From an uncultured Alphaproteobacteria bacterium (GTDB lineage Bacteria; Pseudomonadota; Alphaproteobacteria; HIMB59; GCA-002718135), in assembly GCA_902613275.1 (NCBI GenBank), contig CACMGM010000003.1, positions 1 through 64,000 on the forward strand: a DNA stretch of 64,000 nucleotides, in the 5' to 3' direction. The notes beneath the pieces are model-generated. The model was not told where the DNA came from, did no database searches, and saw only the letters and a list, made by a program, of their open reading frames with translations. A program made the position numbers and the translations under genes. This document shows, piece after piece, positions 17,190 through 25,105 of this stretch (positions are counted from its first letter, which is position 1; the number at the start of each line of letters is the position of its first letter).

Positions 17190-17981
17190 TTATTCTTTCC
17201 AGTTTGGTTCTCTTTTTTCTAAAAAAGCTTCAATACCTTCCTTGGAATCATCATGTAACATATTTTCTGTCATTACCTTTGAAGTAAAAGTATATGCGTC
17301 TTCTAAATTCATATCTTTTTGTTTGTAAAAAGCTTCTTTACCAATTTTAATAGTATTAGAAGATTTAGACGATATTTTTTTAGCAATTTGAAATACATTT
17401 TCTTTTAAACTTTCTTCTTCAAAGACATCATTTATTAAACCAATCCTTAATGCTTTATTTGCATCTATAAGATCTCCAGTGAGAAGCATTTCCATTGCTT
17501 GCTTTTTTCCTACAGTTCTTGATAATGGAACCATTGGTGTAGAACAAAATAATCCAATATTAACACCAGGAGTTGCGTATTTTGCTCTGCTACTTGAGTA
17601 AGCTAAATCACAGCTAGAAATTAACTGACAGCCTGCTGCAGTAGCAATACCATCAACCATAGCTATAACTGGTTTATTATTTTTATTAATTTTCAGCATA
17701 AGTTGAGAGCACATTTGAAATATTTTATTAAAATAGCTTTCACCTTTGTCATTTTGCAATCTTTGTGAATTTAAATCTTTTAAATTATGTCCTGCACAAA
17801 AAATATTACCGTTTGATGATAAAATAATTACTTTTACATCATTATCTTTATCAGCTATGTCTAGTGCTGATGTTAATTCATTGATCATATTTTCACTTAA
17901 AGTATTTTGGTTTCTCTGATCATTAAGAATAATATTAAAAATATTATTATTTTTTTCTGTTAAAATTAGATTAAAATTCAT
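17190..17981 (-). CDS. Crotonase-fold protein, ECHDC3-like, lacking both hydratase glutamates
   Basis: An enoyl-CoA hydratase/isomerase-family protein of 263 residues. The oxyanion-hole CoA-binding segment CAGHNLKDL is present near residue 65. The two residues that act as acid/base glutamates in classical hydratases are replaced: the GGGCE position reads ATAAGCQL and the second reads ATPGVNIGLFCS. This pattern is that of the ECHDC3 group, so it is probably not a classical hydratase and not DmdD, despite lying near a DmdA-like gene. It is the last gene of the long minus-strand run, directly abutting the OsmC gene. Its reaction is unknown. Confidence 0.78.
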   Translation of the reverse strand: MNFNLILTEKNNNIFNIILNDQRNQNTLSENMINELTSALDIADKDNDVKVIILSSNGNIFCAGHNLKDLNSQRLQNDKGESYFNKIFQMCSQLMLKINKNNKPVIAMVDGIATAAGCQLISSCDLAYSSSRAKYATPGVNIGLFCSTPMVPLSRTVGKKQAMEMLLTGDLIDANKALRIGLINDVFEEESLKENVFQIAKKISSKSSNTIKIGKEAFYKQKDMNLEDAYTFTSKVMTENMLHDDSKEGIEAFLEKREPNWKE

Positions 17982-18428
17982 TTAATTGATTTGAATTTCA
18001 ACATCTTTAGATAGTGAATTAGCGATAAAACAATACTTATGCGATCTCTCTTTCATCTTTTTCATTTCTTCATCAGTAATAGTAAAATTATCATCAAATA
18101 CTATGGCTGGATTTAGTTCTATTTTGTTAACGTACATTCTTCCCTCTGCATTTTTTCCTAAATACGAAATTGCTTTATCTTTGTAATTAATAACTGGCCA
18201 TTTCATTTTTGCAGCTAAAGCTAAAAACGTCATCATAAAACAACTACTTACCGCTGCAGCTAGTTTTTGTTCTGGATTAATATTAGTTTCGCTGCCTCCA
18301 TAATCTGGAGATGATCCCGCATCAATAGATACATTTTTGTTAAGTATTACTATGTGATCAGTTAAGTATTTTCCAAATTCGAGTTTTTGATCTCCTAATT
18401 CCCACTTTAATTCGATTGAATGACTCAT
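17982..18428 (-). CDS. OsmC/Ohr-family peroxiredoxin-like protein
   Basis: Members reduce organic hydroperoxides or act as thiol-dependent stress proteins. Both family cysteines are present: one in VSSCFMMTFLA (about residue 66) and one in HKYCFIANS near the C-terminus (about residue 134). I start it at the ATG at 18428 (148 residues, MSHSIELKW), 1 bp after the stop of the DmdA-like gene. A longer frame to 18476 would run into that gene and does not resemble OsmC. Within this catabolic operon it may protect against reactive thiol or peroxide by-products of methyl-sulfur or flavin chemistry; that is inference. Confidence 0.82.
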   Translation of the reverse strand: MSHSIELKWELGDQKLEFGKYLTDHIVILNKNVSIDAGSSPDYGGSETNINPEQKLAAAVSSCFMMTFLALAAKMKWPVINYKDKAISYLGKNAEGRMYVNKIELNPAIVFDDNFTITDEEMKKMKERSHKYCFIANSLSKDVEIQIN

Positions 18429-18429
18429 T

Positions 18430-19551
18430 TCAGGAATAATTAAAAGGTAGTGAGCACACTTTGCCTTTTCTCTCAATATTGTCTGGCGTTAATACGATAA
18501 CATCCTGCCCATCATTCCAATAATCTCTATCAACCATTGATAGTCCAATATTGGTTTTTAAAAATGGTGAATAAATACCAGAGGTGATATTACCAATTTG
18601 AAATCTATTTTTTGAGTATACAGGAAAAGGTATTGTGCAGGGAGGAGTCGGGGACCCATCAAATGTAATTCCTTTTATTTTTTTTTCTATTCCATTTTTT
18701 AATATTTTTTTTAGTGCATTTTTTCCAATGAAATCATGAGATAAATTGTTACAATAATTATCAAATCCACATTCAATTGGATTATTTTCTAAAGTAAATT
18801 CATTACCATAGGATAATAAGCCACCTTCTATTCTATCAATCAAATTTGGACATCCAGGTGAAATATTAAAATCTTTTCCTGCTTCCCAAATAATTTCCCA
18901 AAGTTTTTTTCCTAAACTAAAACCTTTAAGATAAATCTCAAAACCATCTTGTTTACTATATCCCGATCTTGCAATTATCTGTTTTGTTCCTTCAAATTCA
19001 AAAAAAGAAAAATGAAAGAATTTTAATTTTTTAATTTTTTCTCCAAATATTGATGACATTAATTCTTCAGATTTTGGACCCTGAATTGCAAGAGGGTAAA
19101 TATCTGGCTCTATAATATCAACTTTAAAATTTCTTCCTACAGCCAAGCCTTTTGCCCAAAGTAGAACGTCTGAGTCTGCAACTGATAGCCAATATTTATT
19201 TTCACTTAATTTTAAAAGTACAGGATCATTTATCATCCCTGCATTTTCATCAATCATTGGATAATAGTAACATTTACCAATAGGCATATCTTTTATTGAT
19301 CTTGGAGACATAAGTTGTATTAATTTTGTAGCATCTTCTCCTATTATTTGAACCTGTCGTTGACATGAGACATCCCAAATTTGTGTATTTTTAGATAAGT
19401 GCCAGTAATCTTCTTCTACTGTTACTTTATATGATTTTGGAAGAAGCATATGATTAACTACAGTAAAACCGCTTACACCAGCCTCGATTACTTTCTCCGT
19501 ATAGGGAGTCCTCCTAATACGTCTAGACATGTTTAATCCTGAATTACTCAT
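18430..19551 (-). CDS. dmdA: DmdA-like tetrahydrofolate-dependent demethylase (GcvT family)
   Basis: DmdA removes a methyl group from dimethylsulfoniopropionate and gives it to tetrahydrofolate. This 373-residue protein follows the DmdA pattern: an N-terminal SRRIRRTPYTEKV segment with VVNHMLLP after it, WDVSCQRQVQI near residue 67, then MINDPVLLKL, PLAIQGPKSEELM, RSGYSKQDGFEIY and GLLSYGNEFT. I start it at the ATG at 19551, leaving a 1 bp gap from the upstream gene; the longer frame from 19593 begins inside that gene. It belongs to the nine-gene catabolic run. The similarity is by recognised sequence pattern, so a related substrate in place of DMSP remains possible. Confidence 0.72.
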   Translation of the reverse strand: MSNSGLNMSRRIRRTPYTEKVIEAGVSGFTVVNHMLLPKSYKVTVEEDYWHLSKNTQIWDVSCQRQVQIIGEDATKLIQLMSPRSIKDMPIGKCYYYPMIDENAGMINDPVLLKLSENKYWLSVADSDVLLWAKGLAVGRNFKVDIIEPDIYPLAIQGPKSEELMSSIFGEKIKKLKFFHFSFFEFEGTKQIIARSGYSKQDGFEIYLKGFSLGKKLWEIIWEAGKDFNISPGCPNLIDRIEGGLLSYGNEFTLENNPIECGFDNYCNNLSHDFIGKNALKKILKNGIEKKIKGITFDGSPTPPCTIPFPVYSKNRFQIGNITSGIYSPFLKTNIGLSMVDRDYWNDGQDVIVLTPDNIERKGKVCSLPFNYS

Positions 19552-19552
19552 T

Positions 19553-19888
19553 TTATTTAGACCACCATATTGAGTATCCATTTGGAGAAACAATTAAAGG
19601 TATGTGATATTTTTTAAGAGGATCTTTCATTTTAAATTTAACACTTATTGAATTAATTATTTCACTAGTATTTCTAAAATATTTACCAGAATTAATTATC
19701 ATTTCATAATCACTTTCACAATCTTCTTTCGTTAATTCAAATTCTTTAAGCATTCTTCCAGAGCTATCTGTTTTATCTTCTAGAAATACAACTTTGTTAT
19801 TATTATTTACTTTATAAATAACAATTTCTACATCACTTGCATGCGTACCATCTATTGAGTTTAGTAAATGTGTAGAAAAAATTGCCAT
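19553..19888 (-). CDS. HIUase/transthyretin-like hydrolase with altered C-terminal motif
   Basis: A 111-residue protein of the 5-hydroxyisourate hydrolase/transthyretin family. It keeps the N-terminal His (STHLLNSIDG), the Arg of the TDSSGRM block and the His of YHIPLIVSP. The C-terminal tetrapeptide, YRGS in true HIU hydrolases, reads WWSK here. No uricase, OHCU decarboxylase or allantoinase gene is nearby, so urate breakdown is unlikely. It sits between the ThDP enzyme and the DmdA-like gene with gaps of 3 bp and 1 bp, so it should act in the same pathway, perhaps hydrolysing a cyclic or amide intermediate. The function is inferred, not shown. Confidence 0.75.
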   Translation of the reverse strand: MAIFSTHLLNSIDGTHASDVEIVIYKVNNNNKVVFLEDKTDSSGRMLKEFELTKEDCESDYEMIINSGKYFRNTSEIINSISVKFKMKDPLKKYHIPLIVSPNGYSIWWSK

Positions 19889-19891
19889 AAC

Positions 19892-21634
19892 CTATTCTAT
19901 AGATGCTTTATCTCTTTTATCACTAACTGCAGCAACTATAGGACTTATAACACCTTTAGCCTTAACATTTATACATGAAGTTTTACCACTTTCTAAAGCT
20001 CTTTTTAAAGCGGGGCCTAAATCTTCTCTTTTAGTAACTAATTCTCCATGCCCTCCAAAACCTTCAAAAATTGAATGAAATGGAATATCTCTAAAATCAG
20101 TTGCAAAGTGTTTCCCACTTTCAAATAACCTTTCTTGTTGTTGAGAAATACAGTCAAGACCTCCATTATTATCTATAACAACAACAATAGGTTTTTTTTC
20201 TTGAAATGCAGCTTCAATTGACAATCCTCCAGATAAAAATGCACCATCTCCACTTATTAAAACAACATTAGATTTAGGATTAAGATTTTTCGCTGATACT
20301 GCAAAAGGAACTCCAACACCTAACATGCTGAAAGTGCCTGGATGTAATATTCCTCCAAGTTTTTTACCTTTTGATCCAGCAATATTAATTGCAATCTCGG
20401 ACCAGAAATGCGTATTACCACCATCAATAACTAACCAATCATTTTCAGTTAACACTTCTTGAACATCTAAAGCTAATTGAAGAGGATGAATTTTCCCACC
20501 ATTTTTTTTAGTCTCTTCAGTTTCTTTATTTAAGTCATCTAATGTTTTATTGATCCAATTTTTTTTCTCTTTTTTATTCTTCTTAAACCATTCATTGTTT
20601 AATTTCCATTTACTATTTTTTTTTAACTCTATGAGTTTATCCAAAAAAACTCCAGGGTCACAAAGTAGGTTAATATCTGCAGCTCTATTTAATTCTATTT
20701 CTTCATGCGATCCATTAATACAAACAAGCTTAGTGCTTTTTGGAAAAAGTGGAGGATTTCCAAAATTCATTTGATTATCAAGACGTGCACCAATCATAAG
20801 AACCAAATCTGATTCATGAAGAGCCATTTTTGATGGAGGATATTGATGAATATCTGCCAGACCCATGTATGAATCTACTTCTTCGCCTAAAAGCTTCTGA
20901 TGGTATGGTATATTAAATATTGGAATGTTTAATTCAAAGCCAGCTTTCTCTAATTTTTTTTCTGCACTAGACCACCAAACACCATGCCCTCCAATAAAAA
21001 CAGGTTTTTGTGCACTAATTGCCAGATCAAATATTTCATTTAAACTCTCAGGATCGGGCCAAGCTTTTGCGAGTGGTTTTTTTTGATGAGTAAAAGGTCT
21101 TTCTTCTAAACCTGCATCATCTGCAAATGATGAAAACATTATATCTACTGGTACACTTAAATGTACTGCACCAGGATAGCCATTTGTTGCAATTCTATAT
21201 GCTTTATCTACGAACTCTCTTATTCTATTGCCATCTGTTATACTTGCACTGTATTTTGTTAACGGTGCTGCTATAGATACATCATCTATTTCCTTAAAAC
21301 CACCTGCTCCTTGTCTTTTTAAGCTACTTGATCCAGTTATAAAAATAACAGGTGATCTTTCACCCCATGCTTCCATCATTGAAGGCACTGCATTTGCAAA
21401 ACCTTCTGGCCCGACAATACAAACGGATGGTTTTCTTGATATTCTAGTATGACCATCAGCTAAATGACCAGCAATTTGTTCATGAGGACAATTAATTACA
21501 TTAATTTGACACTCCATAAATCCTTCAAGTGCTGGATTACAAAAACCTCCAGAAAGTGTAAATACATTATCAATACCTTTGTCTCTAAGAGCTCTTGCAA
21601 CTAATGCCCCACCTCTAATCTTTTTATCTCCCAT
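19892..21634 (-). CDS. Thiamine-diphosphate-dependent lyase/decarboxylase (acetolactate synthase superfamily)
   Basis: A 580-residue ThDP enzyme with the three usual domains. The catalytic glutamate is in CPHEQIAGHLADG (about residue 52). The central domain starts near residue 195, and the ThDP/Mg motif is GDGAFLSGG with IDNNGG (about residues 465-490). The APLTKYSASI block resembles oxalyl-CoA decarboxylase and 2-hydroxyacyl-CoA lyase more than anabolic acetolactate synthase. No small regulatory subunit is present. It follows the FMN 2-hydroxyacid dehydrogenase gene with a 1 bp gap, which resembles the MdlB-MdlC mandelate arrangement: oxidation of a 2-hydroxyacid and then decarboxylation of the 2-oxoacid. 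Substrate unknown. Confidence 0.82.
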   Translation of the reverse strand: MGDKKIRGGALVARALRDKGIDNVFTLSGGFCNPALEGFMECQINVINCPHEQIAGHLADGHTRISRKPSVCIVGPEGFANAVPSMMEAWGERSPVIFITGSSSLKRQGAGGFKEIDDVSIAAPLTKYSASITDGNRIREFVDKAYRIATNGYPGAVHLSVPVDIMFSSFADDAGLEERPFTHQKKPLAKAWPDPESLNEIFDLAISAQKPVFIGGHGVWWSSAEKKLEKAGFELNIPIFNIPYHQKLLGEEVDSYMGLADIHQYPPSKMALHESDLVLMIGARLDNQMNFGNPPLFPKSTKLVCINGSHEEIELNRAADINLLCDPGVFLDKLIELKKNSKWKLNNEWFKKNKKEKKNWINKTLDDLNKETEETKKNGGKIHPLQLALDVQEVLTENDWLVIDGGNTHFWSEIAINIAGSKGKKLGGILHPGTFSMLGVGVPFAVSAKNLNPKSNVVLISGDGAFLSGGLSIEAAFQEKKPIVVVIDNNGGLDCISQQQERLFESGKHFATDFRDIPFHSIFEGFGGHGELVTKREDLGPALKRALESGKTSCINVKAKGVISPIVAAVSDKRDKASIE

Positions 21635-21635
21635 T

Positions 21636-22799
21636 TTAATACTTTATATCCTTAAAAAATTTCTCTGCTATAATTTTTTTATCAACTTCATTTATATCGT
21701 TTAATCCCACTAAGCCAAGATTTGTACTTAACTCTTCTTTAATAAGGTTAATGATTCTTCGAAGACCTTTTGCACCATCTGCACCAATGGCGTACATTAG
21801 AGGTCTGCCAAACATAACAAAGTCAGCTCCCAGAGCTAACGCGCGTAAAATATCACTACCACTTCTAATGCCACTATCAAAAAGTATTGGAAAATCGTCT
21901 CCCAAAGCTTTTCGTATTAATGGTAAAGCATTAATAGAAGCAGTAGCACTATCTAGTTGTCTTCCACCATGGTTTGATACTTGAATTGCATCAGCGCCAG
22001 CCTCTTTAATTTTCAAAGCATCTTCAGAATTCATTACTCCTTTGATTATTAATTTTCCTTTCCAAGCGTCTCGAACCCTTTTTAGAGTATTCCAATCAGT
22101 TGCCCCTCTACTTTCTTTTCGTCTAAAAACTTGATCACCACTTTTGGAGGTAACATAATTCATTGGTTGTGGAGCACCTTTAAACAAAGTTGTTAAGCTC
22201 CATTGAGGATGTAGTGCAAAATCTAAAAATTGTTTTGGGCCAATTTTAAATGGATAACCAAAGCCATTTCTATCATCTCTAGCTCTTCTTGAAAGAATTG
22301 GAACATCAACAGTGAGGATCAAAACCTTGTATCCAATACTTTCTGCTCTTTTTAATAATTCCATAATAAATTCTTCACTTTGAAAAATATATATTTGCAT
22401 CCACGAATGACCTTCTGAAAAAGTAAACATATCTTCTAGCGTAGTACTAGAAGCCATTGAAACACATGTTGGAATATTATTATACGCACTTTCTTTTGCT
22501 ATCATTTTATCTGCATCAGGCCATGAAAGATTTGTCATTCCCATTGGTGCAAATCCAAATGGATAATCAAAATGAAAATCAAATATTTTTTTACTTAAAT
22601 TTCTATTCTCAACATTTCTAAAAACCTTAGGCTCAAGTCTAATTTGATCTAATGCTGTACTATTAATTTCTGCAAGTTTGTCATCTCCTGATGCTCCATC
22701 AATAAAGTCAAAGACTAATTTTGGTAATCTTTTTTTAGATAGCCTTATTGCATCATCAATTGTGTGAATTTTTGTGCTAGGTTTAATGAGATCATTCAT
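21636..22799 (-). CDS. FMN-dependent alpha-hydroxyacid dehydrogenase (LldD/glycolate oxidase family)
   Basis: Oxidises a 2-hydroxyacid to a 2-oxoacid using FMN. The 387-residue TIM-barrel protein has the family signature SNHGGRQLD (catalytic His and substrate Arg) near residue 275, the phosphate-binding DSGIRSGSDI and FGRPLMYA blocks after it, and the N-terminal FDFIDGASGDD block. It lies second to last on the FMN-ThDP pair and 48 bp downstream of the GcvT-family gene. Lactate, glycolate, mandelate or a betaine-like hydroxyacid could be the substrate; context with demethylases favours a methylated or demethylated hydroxyacid. Confidence 0.87.
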   Translation of the reverse strand: MNDLIKPSTKIHTIDDAIRLSKKRLPKLVFDFIDGASGDDKLAEINSTALDQIRLEPKVFRNVENRNLSKKIFDFHFDYPFGFAPMGMTNLSWPDADKMIAKESAYNNIPTCVSMASSTTLEDMFTFSEGHSWMQIYIFQSEEFIMELLKRAESIGYKVLILTVDVPILSRRARDDRNGFGYPFKIGPKQFLDFALHPQWSLTTLFKGAPQPMNYVTSKSGDQVFRRKESRGATDWNTLKRVRDAWKGKLIIKGVMNSEDALKIKEAGADAIQVSNHGGRQLDSATASINALPLIRKALGDDFPILFDSGIRSGSDILRALALGADFVMFGRPLMYAIGADGAKGLRRIINLIKEELSTNLGLVGLNDINEVDKKIIAEKFFKDIKY

Positions 22800-22847
22800 T
22801 TTAATATTTGTATTCTAATATAATTTATAATTCTATTACAAAATATA

Positions 22848-24077
22848 TTAGTTTTTTGAAATACCCTTCCAAGCTATTGGACTAGATGGAATATCTTCTG
22901 TTAAACCTCTTTGTATTTCTCCTTTCTCATCATACATTGGTAAAGTACATATTTCACCTTTTTGCACGCTACCATCATCACATCTAACATCTACTATTGT
23001 GTCTGGCCCAAACTCTGCTTTATCCATATGAACTATAGCAACACCACAAACTTGAAATGGCGACCATGTACTTGAAGTTACAATTCCAACTTTTTTATTA
23101 TCAATAGAAATTTCAGAATCAACCAACGCAAAGCTATTTTCCACTCTCATACCCCATGTTAAACAATCTTTGTTTGCATTAAGTAAATAATCTCTTCCAA
23201 TAAAATCTCCTTTATTAAAATCTATAAACTTTCCTAATCCAACGGCAAATGGAGATCTGTCTCTTGTAAAATCTCTCCCTGCAGATAAGAGACCTGCCTC
23301 AATTCTTCTACATCTAAATCCTGGTGAGGCTGTTAGAATCATTCCCATTTCTTCGCCTTTACTGAGTATTAAGTCTCCAATTTTTTTTGAATCATTTTCT
23401 GGTCTTAAATAAATTTCCCAGCCAAGTTCATTTGTAAACCCTGTTCTGCTTATAATCACTTCTTCTGAGTCAATTGAAGTTTCAACCCAATCAAAATAAT
23501 TAAAATTATTTTTTAATGGTATATCAACTAGTTTTTCTAAAAGTTTTAGAGATTTCGGGCCTTGTATTTGACTTACCCAAACGTTTGGATCTTTAATTTC
23601 AACATCTAAATTTTTCGAATGAGCTTTGTACCAACTATATAAATGTCCATCACCTTGTGCAAACCAAAATTTATTTTTTTCTAATCTTAATAATAATCCA
23701 TCTGAAATCATTCCTCCATCATGGTAACAAGCAAATTGATAAGAACATCGTCCTATTTTTACTTTTGAAATATCTCTAGGAAATATTTGTTGAAGTAAAT
23801 TTTCAGCATCCGGCCCAGAGATTTCGTATGGATGCTCACCTGTATGACGTAAAATTATTTCTTGTCTAGCTTTCCAATACATTTCATCTGCTGTAGCATG
23901 AGACAATTTTTCAAGCGTAAATCTCCCATCGGCGTAGTTAGTATATTCTGGGTTAAGTGGTAACTCTTGATAAGTTAAAGGATGTATTTTCATGGGTCTA
24001 GCCAAATCTAGAGATCTACCAGTTTCTTTAATAACTGGCTTTACAACAAATCTGTAATTACTAACTAAATCTCCCAT
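22848..24077 (-). CDS. GcvT-family aminomethyltransferase-like protein
   Basis: Predicted folate-binding methyl- or formaldehyde-transferring protein of 409 residues. It has the two-part GcvT fold: N-terminal folate-binding domain with the YEISGPDAENLLQQIFPRD block (about residue 85), IQGPKSLKLLEKL, TGFTNELGWEIYL, and the C-terminal barrel with GKFIDFNKGDFIGRD. An N-terminal extension of about 45 residues precedes the conserved core. It is distinct from the DmdA-like copy 3 kb downstream. No GcvH or GcvP is nearby, so it is not the glycine-cleavage T protein. The homocysteine methyltransferase gene lies just upstream. It probably demethylates an N- or S-methyl compound with transfer to tetrahydrofolate. 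Confidence 0.8.
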   Translation of the reverse strand: MGDLVSNYRFVVKPVIKETGRSLDLARPMKIHPLTYQELPLNPEYTNYADGRFTLEKLSHATADEMYWKARQEIILRHTGEHPYEISGPDAENLLQQIFPRDISKVKIGRCSYQFACYHDGGMISDGLLLRLEKNKFWFAQGDGHLYSWYKAHSKNLDVEIKDPNVWVSQIQGPKSLKLLEKLVDIPLKNNFNYFDWVETSIDSEEVIISRTGFTNELGWEIYLRPENDSKKIGDLILSKGEEMGMILTASPGFRCRRIEAGLLSAGRDFTRDRSPFAVGLGKFIDFNKGDFIGRDYLLNANKDCLTWGMRVENSFALVDSEISIDNKKVGIVTSSTWSPFQVCGVAIVHMDKAEFGPDTIVDVRCDDGSVQKGEICTLPMYDEKGEIQRGLTEDIPSSPIAWKGISKN

Positions 24078-24118
24078 AAAATTTATTCAACTTATCATAA
24101 AATATTGAAAAAAAAATT

Positions 24119-25042
24119 TTAAAATAAATTTTTAATAGCTTCAATATGTCGTGGCTTTACTTCACAGCATCCACCAACTAGAGTAACACCTTCATTTAAA
24201 GAATTTAAAACAAACATTTTATATTTTTCTTCTCCAAATTCTTCATTTCGAGTGCCAAGTAACTCAATAGGATCAATATAATCATAACGTCCTTCAAAAC
24301 CTTCTGAATTAAATTTTTCTTCATTACTAGTAGGCAGTTCTTTAAATAAATTCATTTTATAACCAAAAGGAAGCTTTTGTTTATTAAATATAGGAATACT
24401 TAAATTAACGATTTCAGGTGATACGCAGGCTGATATTATCCCGCAACAATTAAATTTTTGAATAGTTTCAAAAAGTTCATCAAGACTTTCTCCAGATGGT
24501 AATTTTCCATCATAACGTAAGTGTGCACCTACAAGAACTTGTTTATTAAATTCTTTTGAAGCTTCTAAAGCAATTTTTATTTCTTTGATGGAACACAAAA
24601 CATCTAAGTAAAATATATCGACATAATCTTTTAATATTTTTGCAATTTCATGAAAATAATTAAACATTGTTTCATCAGTTTCAAAATGTATTGGGGAATA
24701 TGTATTACCTTGATTAGGCAATGAGCCTGCAATAATAACTTTTTTTTCACTTTCATTTTTTGCTTTTAATGCAAGTGCTCCAGCAGATCTTATTCCAAAT
24801 TCAAATTTATCAAGTAAATTATATTTTTTTAGTAACCTCCTTCTAACACTAAAATTTGAAGTGACTATTAATTGTGATCCAGCATTTATAAAATTTTTAT
24901 GCATTTCTACGACCATTTGGTGATTATTTTCATTTAATAAAGCTTGTGCTGACCAAAGATCACCTGTTGTCTCTAAACCCATTTCCATTAAAGTTTGACC
25001 GGAACCTCCATCAAAGAGGTATTTCTTATTTTTTAAAAACAT
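24119..25042 (-). CDS. Homocysteine S-methyltransferase family protein (BHMT/MmuM-like)
   Basis: Transfers a methyl group from a methylated donor, such as glycine betaine or S-methylmethionine, to homocysteine with zinc. The 307-residue protein has the N-terminal FDGGSGQTLMEMGLET block, a zinc cysteine in CGIISACVSPE (about residue 200) and the Cys pair in VGGCCEVKP near residue 290. Length fits the short single-domain class. Placed between the ABC binding protein and the GcvT-family gene, it probably removes the first methyl group of the imported substrate. The methyl donor itself cannot be named from the sequence. Confidence 0.83.
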   Translation of the reverse strand: MFLKNKKYLFDGGSGQTLMEMGLETTGDLWSAQALLNENNHQMVVEMHKNFINAGSQLIVTSNFSVRRRLLKKYNLLDKFEFGIRSAGALALKAKNESEKKVIIAGSLPNQGNTYSPIHFETDETMFNYFHEIAKILKDYVDIFYLDVLCSIKEIKIALEASKEFNKQVLVGAHLRYDGKLPSGESLDELFETIQKFNCCGIISACVSPEIVNLSIPIFNKQKLPFGYKMNLFKELPTSNEEKFNSEGFEGRYDYIDPIELLGTRNEEFGEEKYKMFVLNSLNEGVTLVGGCCEVKPRHIEAIKNLF

Positions 25043-25066
25043 TTTTTTGGAGATTAGTAGAAATAG

Positions 25067-25090
25067 TGTGGCACATTTAAATGCGCCACA
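25067..25090 (-). other. Intercistronic RNA hairpin after the binding-protein gene
   Basis: The 24 bases form an inverted repeat with 12-base arms. In the minus-strand transcript the only non-Watson-Crick pair is a G-U, so the stem is continuous in that RNA, while the plus-strand copy has an A-C mismatch. It begins 15 bp after the binding-protein stop and is not followed by a U run, so it looks like a 3'-end-protecting or attenuating hairpin and not a full intrinsic terminator. It would allow higher binding-protein mRNA than downstream catabolic mRNA. Confidence 0.65.
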
Positions 25091-25105
25091 AAGAAAATTA
25101 ATATT

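Noticed and set aside
17190..17981. DmdD (methylthioacryloyl-CoA hydratase) beside a DmdA-like gene
   Set aside because: Both catalytic glutamates of crotonase hydratases are replaced and the surrounding residues match the ECHDC3 pattern, so the DmdD name would rest on position alone.
22848..24077. Glycine-cleavage T protein
   Set aside because: GcvH and GcvP are absent, and the neighbours and N-terminal extension point to a demethylase-like role.
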